Positions 14,592 to 20,668 of a stretch of 20,668 nt of DNA are shown here, piece after piece. The notes under the pieces are model-generated. The model did no database searches and had not been told where the DNA came from. It saw only the letters and a list, made by a program, of their open reading frames with translations. The translations under genes and the position numbers were made by a program. The DNA comes from Bacillota bacterium (GTDB lineage: Bacteria > Bacillota > Clostridia > Oscillospirales > Acutalibacteraceae), in assembly GCA_030705695.1 (NCBI GenBank), contig JAUZPX010000024.1, positions 1 through 20,668 of the forward strand. The letters are read 5' to 3'. How positions within the stretch are numbered: position 1 is the first letter of the stretch; every line of letters begins with the position of its first letter.

Positions 14592-15205
14592 TTGACCGCC
14601 TCATCAATACCATCGCCGCTTTTTGATGAAATATGGATAACAGGGGCATTTGTAAGTTTTCTTACTCCTGCCATGAAGAAATCCTCGTCAAAATCGACAT
14701 ATGGCAATAAGTCGCATTTATTAAGTAAAATTACATCGGCTTTTTCAAAAGCCAAGGGATATTTATAAGGCTTGTCGCTTCCCTCAGTAACGCCAACTAT
14801 AAGCATCTTTATATGCTCACCGATGAAAAACTCGGCAGGGCAAACAAGATTACCAATATTCTCTATCCACATAATGCCGTCTTGAACATTAAGGTTTTCT
14901 GCGGCATCACGAATAAACGGCGAATCAAGATGGCATGCGCCGCCTGTATTTATCTGCACAGTTTGAATGCCAAGAGCATTCAGCTTTTGCGTATCGAGGT
15001 CAGATGCAATATCGCCCTCGATAACAAACGATTTATAAGGAATTTTCGGTATAAGCTGAATAAGCGTGGATGTCTTTCCTATACCAGGTGCTCCCAACAC
15101 ATTAATTGAAAACACGTTTTTATTTTCAAGCTCTTCTTTAAGCTCATCGGCTATTTTTTCATTTTCGGAATAAATTGATTCCATTACATTAATTTCGCTA
15201 GACAT
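14567..15205 (-). CDS. hypB: Hydrogenase nickel-insertion GTPase HypB
   Basis: A SIMIBI GTPase that, with HypA, delivers nickel to the large-subunit precursor. The product has 212 aa, with P-loop GAPGIGKTS (38-46), ACHLDS (Cys91, His92, the interface metal-site residues), IENIGNLVCPA (Cys122) and NKCD (162-165). The N-terminal His-rich nickel-storage stretch and the CXXCGC-type site of some HypB proteins are both missing, so it is the minimal form. AAAGGAAA precedes the ATG at 15205. It lies 16 bases after hypA and overlaps hypF. Confidence 0.96.
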   Translation of the reverse strand: MSSEINVMESIYSENEKIADELKEELENKNVFSINVLGAPGIGKTSTLIQLIPKIPYKSFVIEGDIASDLDTQKLNALGIQTVQINTGGACHLDSPFIRDAAENLNVQDGIMWIENIGNLVCPAEFFIGEHIKMLIVGVTEGSDKPYKYPLAFEKADVILLNKCDLLPYVDFDEDFFMAGVRKLTNAPVIHISSKSGDGIDEAVNWILSVKK

Positions 15206-15221
15206 TTATATTTCCTTTCGG

Positions 15222-15569
15222 TTACTCGATTTCTATCGATTTAACGTAAAATTCACGTCCAATTTCGGTTGGTTCTCCGTCTCCGCCGCAATCCTTAAAA
15301 GTACAAGAAAACGAAAACGGTTTTCGTTCAAAATACTGTCCGCATTTTTTACATTTAAGTAGCGGCTTTACACGCTCAATTACGATTTCTGCATTCTCAC
15401 AAATCGTATTTTCAGCAATTATCTCGAAGTAAAGCAAAATTGAATCTGCTAAAACGCCTGAATCATTACCTATAACCAAATTAATTTTCGATACATGATC
15501 GGCTTTATGTTCAAGTGCGTACTTTTCAGCTATCTTTATTATCTTCTGCGTCAACGGATATTCGTGCAT
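15222..15569 (-). CDS. hypA: Hydrogenase nickel metallochaperone HypA
   Basis: A 115-aa HypA. The N-terminal MHE includes His2, the nickel ligand, which fixes the start at 15569 even though it lies 44 bases inside echF. The core KINLVIGNDSGVLADSILLYFEII and the C-terminal EFYVKSIEIE are typical. The structural zinc loop has Cys73-X2-Cys76, then Cys89-TFKD-Cys94. The second pair is therefore CX4C instead of the usual CX2C. It is the first maturation gene after the structural subunits. Confidence 0.94.
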   Translation of the reverse strand: MHEYPLTQKIIKIAEKYALEHKADHVSKINLVIGNDSGVLADSILLYFEIIAENTICENAEIVIERVKPLLKCKKCGQYFERKPFSFSCTFKDCGGDGEPTEIGREFYVKSIEIE

Positions 15570-15894
15570 CCCTAATCAAATCCCTATTTTCATTTGCGGG
15601 AGTAGCCGTGTTATGCATATGCAGGCAATCTTTTGGGCATGACTCCGCACAGTTGTTGCACTGAATGCAGTCAAACGGTTCTATTGCCCAACGCTTCTCA
15701 GCACGCTCCACTTTAATTGCACCTGTGGGACATTTGCGCTGGCACATTCCGCAAAAAATACATTTTTCTATCTCAATCTCAATATGTCCACGCACAATCG
15801 GGTCATATTCCCGTGGCTTTACGGGATAATTTAGTGTTGCTGGCTTTTTGAACATACTCGAAAGTACGGTTTTTGCCATTTGAAAAAACGACAT
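15526..15894 (-). CDS. echF: Ech hydrogenase subunit EchF, 2[4Fe-4S] polyferredoxin-like
   Basis: A 122-aa NuoI-like electron-transfer subunit facing the cytoplasm, which would pass electrons from ferredoxin toward EchC. Two complete cluster motifs are visible: Cys45-X2-Cys48-X2-Cys51-X3-Cys55-Pro and Cys76-X2-Cys79-X2-Cys82-X3-Cys86-Pro. The N-terminal segment KPATLNYPVKPREYDPIVRG is the usual lead-in of group 4 hydrogenase and complex I homologues. AAGGA stands 8 bases before the ATG. The polar tail (RDARISVDAEDNKDS) is encoded in the 44-base overlap with hypA, and is probably not needed for the clusters. Confidence 0.95.
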   Translation of the reverse strand: MSFFQMAKTVLSSMFKKPATLNYPVKPREYDPIVRGHIEIEIEKCIFCGMCQRKCPTGAIKVERAEKRWAIEPFDCIQCNNCAESCPKDCLHMHNTATPANENRDLIRDARISVDAEDNKDS

Positions 15895-15915
15895 AATAAT
15901 GGTCCTTTCGGAAAT

Positions 15916-16998
15916 TTATCTTTCTGTACAGCTAATGCAAGGGTCAATTGTCAAAACAAGCACAGGAACATCGGCAAGATCAACGCCTTTAAGCGTATGC
16001 AAAAGAGGCGGAAGATTTGCAAATGTAGGCGTTCTAACACGCATACGGTCAAGGAATTTTGTGCCGTTTCCTTTAACATAGTAAACAACTTCGCCCCTAG
16101 GCTGTTCGAGTCTTGCAAAATATTCGCCGTCAGGGTTGCCCTTAACAGGTACATCAATTGCAGTATCAGATGGCATAAGGCTGACGCACTGCTTAATTAT
16201 GCTGATTGATTCAAAAATCTCGTTAATACGCACTTTTGTACGGGCATAACAGTCGCCCTCTGTTGCTGTTTGTACTTCAAACTTAACATGAGGATATGCT
16301 CCGTAACCCAAAAGTCTGTCGTCAACAACAATTCCGCTTGCTCTTGCCATCGGACCGACAGCCCCCAGATCAAAAGCCTCTTCCGGTGACAATACTCCAA
16401 CGCCGGACATACGGCTTATAATCGATGTATCGCTTAAAAATATTTTTGTAATACTGCGTAAGCTGCTGTCCATATTACTTAAAACTTCAACGATTTTCTT
16501 TAATTTTTCGGCATCAATATCTTTACGAACACCACCAACTTTACATACAGAGAAAATTACACGTCCGCCCGTGGTCATATCGAAGAGATCAAGGATTTCC
16601 TCACGGAGTCTCCAGCAATGCATAAACAGGCTTTCAAAGCCTACTGCATCAGCAAGAAGTCCGAGCCAAAGCAAATGGCTGTGAATTCTTGAAAGCTCCG
16701 CCCAAATTGTTCTTAAAAACTCGGCTCTGTCGGGTAACTTTAAATCCATTACGTTTTCGACTGCCATGCAATATCCCATTCCATGCATGAAGCTGCAAAT
16801 ACCGCAAATTCTTTCTGCAACATACACGTATTGCTGAAAATCTTTTTTCTCAACAAGCTTTTCAAGTCCACGGTGAACGAATCCTATGGACGGAATAGCT
16901 TCGATAACTGTTTCGTCCTCCAAAACAAGGTCAAGATGAATCGGTTCAGGCAACACGGGATGCTGCGGACCGAATGGCACGATTGTACGATTACCCAT
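15916..16998 (-). CDS. echE: Ech hydrogenase large subunit EchE ([NiFe] site)
   Basis: The catalytic subunit, homologous to NuoD. The 360-aa product starts MGNRTIVPFGPQHPVLPEP. It has the L1 motif RICGIC (Cys65, Cys68) and the L2 motif DPCISCTER (Cys354, Cys357), giving all four nickel ligands. The protein stops right after TER, with no C-terminal peptide to be cleaved. This is known for Ech-type large subunits, and the operon encodes no HycI/HyaD-like endopeptidase. The ATG at 16998 has GGGGAGGTGG just upstream and overlaps the end of echD by 8 bases; an in-frame start at 17064 would add 22 residues foreign to the family. All ligands are cysteine; there is no selenocysteine codon. Confidence 0.97.
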   Translation of the reverse strand: MGNRTIVPFGPQHPVLPEPIHLDLVLEDETVIEAIPSIGFVHRGLEKLVEKKDFQQYVYVAERICGICSFMHGMGYCMAVENVMDLKLPDRAEFLRTIWAELSRIHSHLLWLGLLADAVGFESLFMHCWRLREEILDLFDMTTGGRVIFSVCKVGGVRKDIDAEKLKKIVEVLSNMDSSLRSITKIFLSDTSIISRMSGVGVLSPEEAFDLGAVGPMARASGIVVDDRLLGYGAYPHVKFEVQTATEGDCYARTKVRINEIFESISIIKQCVSLMPSDTAIDVPVKGNPDGEYFARLEQPRGEVVYYVKGNGTKFLDRMRVRTPTFANLPPLLHTLKGVDLADVPVLVLTIDPCISCTER

Positions 16999-17338
16999 TT
17001 TGTGCCACCTCCCCGTTTTTGCTTTCAGTCTTTTTAATTTTATAAAATGTTCCGTTAAAATCAAGGCTTATACGCATGATTTTTACGCCAAACAATTCTT
17101 TAATCTCGTTTTCATATAAAAATGCATAAGAATAAATTCCGCTGATGCTTTCGATCTCTTCATCAAATTCAAGCTCAATACGGATATTCTCTAAATCGTA
17201 ATCTTTTACAAAGCTGTAAACCAAGTCGAGTTTATCTTTTTTTGTGCATGAAATCTGCGCCAGCCTATAATGATCGTATTTCATTTGAGTTGCAACACTC
17301 AACAAATCATCTTTACCGATTATTTTAAAATTCTGCAT
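16991..17338 (-). CDS. echD: Ech hydrogenase subunit EchD (NuoC-like)
   Basis: A 115-aa hydrophilic subunit homologous to the NuoC/30-kDa family. MKYDHYRLAQISCTKKDKLDLVYSF in the N-terminal half and IYSYAFLYENEIKELFGV in the C-terminal half match the end of the family signature (ENEIKELFGVKI). It has no cofactor and would stabilise the EchC-EchE module. GAGGA at 8 bases precedes the ATG at 17338. It lies 2 bases after echC and overlaps echE by 8 bases. The sequence after the signature (FNGTFYKIKKTESKNGEVAQNG) is short and variable, as in other EchD. Confidence 0.9.
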   Translation of the reverse strand: MQNFKIIGKDDLLSVATQMKYDHYRLAQISCTKKDKLDLVYSFVKDYDLENIRIELEFDEEIESISGIYSYAFLYENEIKELFGVKIMRISLDFNGTFYKIKKTESKNGEVAQNG

Positions 17339-17340
17339 GA

Positions 17341-17769
17341 TTATTCCTCGTTTGCTTTTCGTTTTGATTCCAATACTCCGAGAGCTTTTACAACTCCCTC
17401 AATAATGGATTCTGGTCTTGCCGCACAGCCAGGTACATATACGTCAACGGGGATTACCTTATCAATACCGCCCATTACGTTATAGCATTCTTTAAAAATG
17501 CCGCCTGTAGCAGCGCAAATGCCCACAGCAACAACTGCTTTCGGATTCGGCATCTGATCATAAAGCTGTTTAACAACAGGTATATTCTGTTCGTTAACAG
17601 AGACTGTAATAAGCAAAATGTCTGCATGCTTCGGGTTTCCTGTATTAATTATGCCAAAACGCTCGACGTCGTAAAGCGGCGTTAAGCACGCCAATACCTC
17701 AATGTCGCATCCGTTACAGCTTGAACCGTCGTAATGCAAAATCCAGGGCGATTTTTTTATCATATTCAT
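17341..17769 (-). CDS. echC: Ech hydrogenase small subunit EchC (proximal [4Fe-4S])
   Basis: The NuoB-like small subunit carrying the proximal cluster next to the NiFe site. The 142-aa product has SSCNGCDIE (Cys18, Cys21), VGICAATGGIF (Cys85) and VPGCAARPE (Cys115), all four cluster ligands. The preferred start is the ATG at 17769, because AGGAG lies 6 bases upstream. An in-frame TTG at 17787 and ATG at 17784 have no SD and would place that AGGAG inside the gene. It is separated from echB by about 49 bases, the longest gap within the ech part, and is 2 bases from echD. Confidence 0.96.
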   Translation of the reverse strand: MNMIKKSPWILHYDGSSCNGCDIEVLACLTPLYDVERFGIINTGNPKHADILLITVSVNEQNIPVVKQLYDQMPNPKAVVAVGICAATGGIFKECYNVMGGIDKVIPVDVYVPGCAARPESIIEGVVKALGVLESKRKANEE

Positions 17770-17818
17770 GGCTTTCTCCTGCATCAAACTACAAATTTGA
17801 AATTAATTTTATCTAATA

Positions 17819-18694
17819 TTAGTGGAAGAAATTAAAATAAAGCAAATTTAGGGCTCCTGTAATAAGCGTTATTATCCAACTGTATTTCAGAGCCGACTGC
17901 CATTTTACTCTTGCAAAAGTATTATCTATAAGAATCTCAAGAAAATACACAACAAGGCAAATCACTGCGGCAATTATTTTACTAGCGGTTGTATTATAAG
18001 CAAAGAAAATATATACAAAACCAAGTGAAAATATTGTTTCATACCAGTGTGTTATCTCTACCATAGCAAGGCTTGAACCTGTAAGCTCAGTTGTAATACC
18101 CTTGACAATTTCCTGATGTCCATGGTGCGACATACTAAGATCAAATGGCGATTTACGCAATTTAATCGTTAAAATATAGGTAAGACCGATAAAAATCAGT
18201 GGCAGCTTTAATATAACAGGGGATGAAAGCCCAAATACGCCGCCAATGCTGAAAGTACCTGCCGCTTCGTAATAACCGAAAGCAGCAATTAAAATCATCG
18301 GTTCATAACACATGATTTGAATAAGCTCTCTCTCTGTTCCGATAAAGCTGAACGGAGAATAAGACGAATACCCTGCAATTACAAAAAACATACAAGCAAG
18401 TGTAAACGAGAATACACAAAGCAGTAAGTCCATTCCCAAACAGAAAAGAACAACAGTAAAAATAGTAAAGAATAGAGAAATTGCAACATAAAACCGTGTA
18501 AAATTGTTTACGGTTGTGGTTTCCTTTTGGAACAGCTTAATTACATCATAAAAAGGCTGCAATATTGGAGGACCTTTTCTGCGTTGCATTTTTGCAGAAA
18601 GCTTACGGTCAACTCCCGAAAGCAAGCCTCCAACAATAGGTGCGGCTATTACAATAATCAATATTTTAATAATAACAAACAAAACAGTATTCAT
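17819..18694 (-). CDS. echB: Ech hydrogenase membrane subunit EchB (NuoH-like)
   Basis: An integral membrane subunit of the NuoH/HycD family, thought to link the hydrophilic arm to ion translocation. The 291-aa product has about eight hydrophobic segments. Family marks are RRKGPPILQPFYDVIKLFQKE after the first helix, and the loop KSPFDLSMSHHGHQEIVKGITTELTG with its conserved acidic residues. The ATG at 18694 overlaps the echA stop (ATGA) and has AGGAGGG upstream; the in-frame extension to 18763 is hydrophilic, lies within echA and is rejected. The C-terminus ends after a last membrane helix (ITLITGALNLLYFNFFH). Confidence 0.95.
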   Translation of the reverse strand: MNTVLFVIIKILIIVIAAPIVGGLLSGVDRKLSAKMQRRKGPPILQPFYDVIKLFQKETTTVNNFTRFYVAISLFFTIFTVVLFCLGMDLLLCVFSFTLACMFFVIAGYSSYSPFSFIGTERELIQIMCYEPMILIAAFGYYEAAGTFSIGGVFGLSSPVILKLPLIFIGLTYILTIKLRKSPFDLSMSHHGHQEIVKGITTELTGSSLAMVEITHWYETIFSLGFVYIFFAYNTTASKIIAAVICLVVYFLEILIDNTFARVKWQSALKYSWIITLITGALNLLYFNFFH

Positions 18695-20595
18695 AGGAAG
18701 AACCCTCCTACAATAGAAAGTAATCCGACCACTAAGACAATTGCAGACGCCCAACTGCACCATTTTACTTCTTTAAAAATCCCTTGCATATACCAATTTT
18801 GAAGTTCAACGCTTTGTACTTGTCCGAGACTTCCGTGAAAGCTTTCGTCATCACCAGTGTTTTCACCTGACATATAAATAGAACTTGGCTTCTCTTTATG
18901 AGCATGGTATAAAGGAACAAAAATAAGCGGTAAAATAAACAGTACGCACATCATTGCAATAATTATAGTAGTTGCAACAGGGTCAATCGGGGAACTGAAA
19001 TTAATGCCCATATTATTTTGAATATACGGAGTAATAATATATTTCGAAATCAACGGGTGACCTGCACAAACTATTACAACCATTGCGCTAAGCGAGAACA
19101 GACTGGCTTTTTCGTCAAAACGCAAAGTGTTATCAATCTTTTTCTTATTATGAGCATTTGCTATGATTTTGCCGAGCCATTTTGTCCAGAAGAACATTGT
19201 AACAGTGCTTCCGAAGGCAACAATCAATAAAATAATAATATTACCTGAATCTATAAGTGCTTTTATTGCCGCCCACTTAGAAATAAGCATACCGAATGGA
19301 GCAATAAACATCCCAGCAATTCCTATAATCAAGCACATAGAAACTGCTTTTGAAACATTCACAAGACCGTCCATGGATTCGACATCTCGGCTGCCGATTT
19401 GATGCTCTGTAGAACCGACCGTCAAGAACAAGAGAGCTTTTGAAATTGCATGGAATACTATAAGCATAATCGCCGCCCAGAGTGCTTCAGGCGTATTGAG
19501 GCTTGCACAGGTTACAATCAGTCCGAGGTTTGAAATCGTTGAGAATGCCAGAATCTTTTTGGCATCTCTTTGAGAAATTGCCATAAAAGCTCCGTACATA
19601 AATGTGATTCCACCAACAAAAGCAACTGTATATCCTGGTGCATTGCTTCCAAGGAGCGGTGCTAAACGGATAATTAAATATACTCCAGCTTTTACCATTG
19701 TTGATGAGTGTAAAATTGCCGAGGACGGAGTTGGCGCAACCATGGCACCTAAAAGCCATTTTGAAAACGGCATTTGTGCTGATTTTGTAAGTCCTCCTAC
19801 AGCAATAAGCAAAACTGCAAGCATAACTACTGTGTTATTGTTTGAAAGATTCATAAGACTATTAAAGTCCAAAACATGGCTATGCATACCGAGAATTACA
19901 ATTCCGATAGTAAAACAAAGCCCGCCAAACACATTTACAACCAAAGCAGTAAAAGCATTATTAACAGCTTCGTCCGTTTTGGTATAACCGATAAGCAAAA
20001 ACGAGCTCAGCGACGTAATTTCCCAGCAAAAGAGCATTAATGTCATATTATTAAACATGACAAGCCCGAACATTGCAGCTGTAAACAAAAAAAGTACCGA
20101 GAAAAAGAATCCGCGTCTGTCCTCAAATTCCGGATGGTGATGGTGATAAGCTTTCATATATTCAACAGAATATAAGCAAATAAGTCCGCCAACAACACCG
20201 ATAATTAAGATCATCAGCAAAGAAATTTTATCGATATAGATATCATTTTTAACTGTGATGTTATTTTCCTGAGTTAATTCAAACCAAGCTATTAAGCCAA
20301 ATTGCAAGGTTGCGAATATCGCTACAAGAAACTTCTTGCTTGATATTCCTCTGAATACAATATATCCCGTAATTAGAAGCTCTAAAGCTAAAACCGGATA
20401 TTTGATCCATTCATAATTGCTAAGGTCAAAAGTTACTACATTATTGAAATTACATACCGCATATACAATTGATAAAACAATAACGCCTGCGGCACCTAAT
20501 CTCACCGTGAAAGCAAAAGCCTTTTGGGTTTTCATAAACCGAACAACAAGAGCAATCACAAGAGAAAAAACAATTAGAGGTATCATGATTGACAT
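18691..20595 (-). CDS. echA: Ech hydrogenase membrane subunit EchA (NuoL/Mrp antiporter-like)
   Basis: A 634-aa polytopic subunit of the NuoL/MrpA family that is thought to move H+ or Na+. It is almost entirely hydrophobic, with roughly 14-16 segments. Conserved antiporter-like features: MLFCWEITSLSSFLLIGYTKTDEAVNNAF with its membrane Glu, and the GGLTKSAQMPFSKWLLGAMVAPTPSSAILHSSTMVKAGVYLI block with Lys and His residues used in the charge relay of complex I. A loop AYHHHHPEFEDRRGFFF carries four His in a row. The first ATG at 20595 was kept; its SD (AAAGGG) is about 11 bases away, somewhat long. It is the first gene of the operon, 34 bases after the -10 element. Which ion is pumped cannot be read from the sequence. 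Confidence 0.95.
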   Translation of the reverse strand: MSIMIPLIVFSLVIALVVRFMKTQKAFAFTVRLGAAGVIVLSIVYAVCNFNNVVTFDLSNYEWIKYPVLALELLITGYIVFRGISSKKFLVAIFATLQFGLIAWFELTQENNITVKNDIYIDKISLLMILIIGVVGGLICLYSVEYMKAYHHHHPEFEDRRGFFFSVLFLFTAAMFGLVMFNNMTLMLFCWEITSLSSFLLIGYTKTDEAVNNAFTALVVNVFGGLCFTIGIVILGMHSHVLDFNSLMNLSNNNTVVMLAVLLIAVGGLTKSAQMPFSKWLLGAMVAPTPSSAILHSSTMVKAGVYLIIRLAPLLGSNAPGYTVAFVGGITFMYGAFMAISQRDAKKILAFSTISNLGLIVTCASLNTPEALWAAIMLIVFHAISKALLFLTVGSTEHQIGSRDVESMDGLVNVSKAVSMCLIIGIAGMFIAPFGMLISKWAAIKALIDSGNIIILLIVAFGSTVTMFFWTKWLGKIIANAHNKKKIDNTLRFDEKASLFSLSAMVVIVCAGHPLISKYIITPYIQNNMGINFSSPIDPVATTIIIAMMCVLFILPLIFVPLYHAHKEKPSSIYMSGENTGDDESFHGSLGQVQSVELQNWYMQGIFKEVKWCSWASAIVLVVGLLSIVGGFFL

Positions 20596-20629
20596 ACTTT
20601 ATTCTGCCCTTTCTTAAATAGCTTTTGTC

Positions 20630-20658
20630 ATTATACTATTTTATCACAGATTTTTCAA
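20630..20658 (-). promoter_or_regulatory. Sigma-A promoter of the echABCDEF-hypABFCDE operon
   Basis: On the minus strand: TTGAAA (20658-20653), a 17-base spacer and perfect TATAAT (20635-20630). Transcription would start near 20622, giving a 5' UTR of about 27 bases with no room for a riboswitch. Only 10 bases remain upstream in the window, so operators beyond the -35 cannot be judged. The near-consensus form suggests constitutive, strong expression (inference). Confidence 0.85.
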
Positions 20659-20668
20659 CACCTTGCGA

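Noticed and set aside
16999..17064. N-terminal extension of EchE to 17064
   Set aside because: The extension is the echD coding region in another frame; a strong SD sits just before the ATG at 16998.
18695..18763. N-terminal extension of EchB to 18763
   Set aside because: It lies within echA and is hydrophilic, and an AGGAGGG site just upstream of 18694 fixes the start.
19604..19987. Open frame of 127 codons antisense to echA
   Set aside because: It lies within well-conserved membrane-protein coding sequence and has no SD or promoter; its composition is that of a reverse-strand shadow.
20100..20160. His run in EchA as a novel metal-binding site
   Set aside because: The four histidines lie in a variable loop between membrane segments; a run of this length alone does not support a site.
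18595..20660. Selenocysteine or frameshift decoding in the hydrogenase genes
   Set aside because: All four nickel ligands in EchE and all Fe-S ligands in EchC and EchF are encoded as Cys without interruption, and no in-frame UGA occurs.
1..20668. CRISPR array, insertion sequence, prophage or tRNA gene
   Set aside because: No spaced direct repeats, transposase, integrase, phage gene or cloverleaf was seen on either strand by reading; the inverted repeats found are terminators or short leader hairpins.

Overview
The window reads as a chromosomal piece of an AT-rich Gram-positive anaerobe of the Bacillota, most likely a clostridial fermenter of the Oscillospiraceae/Ruminococcaceae kind. This is inferred from the Firmicutes-type rplU-prp-rpmA-obg cluster (with the Prp-cleaved form of L27), an IreB-family protein, Mini-III RNase, strong AGGAGG-like ribosome binding sites and canonical sigma-A promoters. 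No 16S rRNA or other species marker is present.

Region 1 (1-4341, plus strand) is informational: the 3' end of pheS and complete pheT, closed by a strong terminator; an ireB homologue with its own promoter; rpsU (S21) with its own promoter, a leader hairpin touching its Shine-Dalgarno, and a terminator; then a complete mini transcription unit (promoter, SD, 51-codon ORF, terminator) for a predicted one-pass membrane or exported microprotein. Region 2 (4357-7691, minus strand) runs from a rplU promoter and an L21-type leader through rplU, prp and rpmA, across an internal terminator, into a small DUF6483-like gene, obg and mrnC. It ends in a terminator that lies between it and region 1.

Region 3 (7732-9997, minus strand) is a single accessory gene with its own promoter. 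It encodes a 732-aa membrane-anchored PIG-L/LmbE-type deacetylase with two tandem N-terminal beta-sandwich modules and a C-terminal discoidin-like module. It is the least conventional gene here.

Region 4 (10057-20658, minus strand) is one operon of about 10.5 kb, echABCDEF-hypABFCDE, driven by a near-consensus sigma-A promoter (TTGAAA-17-TATAAT) at the right edge. Genes overlap or are separated by a few bases in most places. It encodes a six-subunit energy-converting group 4 [NiFe] hydrogenase (two membrane subunits EchA and EchB; small subunit EchC; NuoC-like EchD; large subunit EchE; ferredoxin-like EchF) and all six general Hyp maturases that insert Ni and build Fe(CN)2CO. EchE ends directly after its DPCxxCTER motif, so no maturation endopeptidase should be needed, and none is encoded. 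By analogy with known Ech enzymes the complex would couple ferredoxin oxidation to H2 formation and ion translocation (inference). I see no wholly new multi-gene system: the Ech-Hyp operon is of a recognised type. The strongest candidates for new biology are the PIG-L surface enzyme, the microprotein unit, and several RNA-level features in the ribosomal protein regions.
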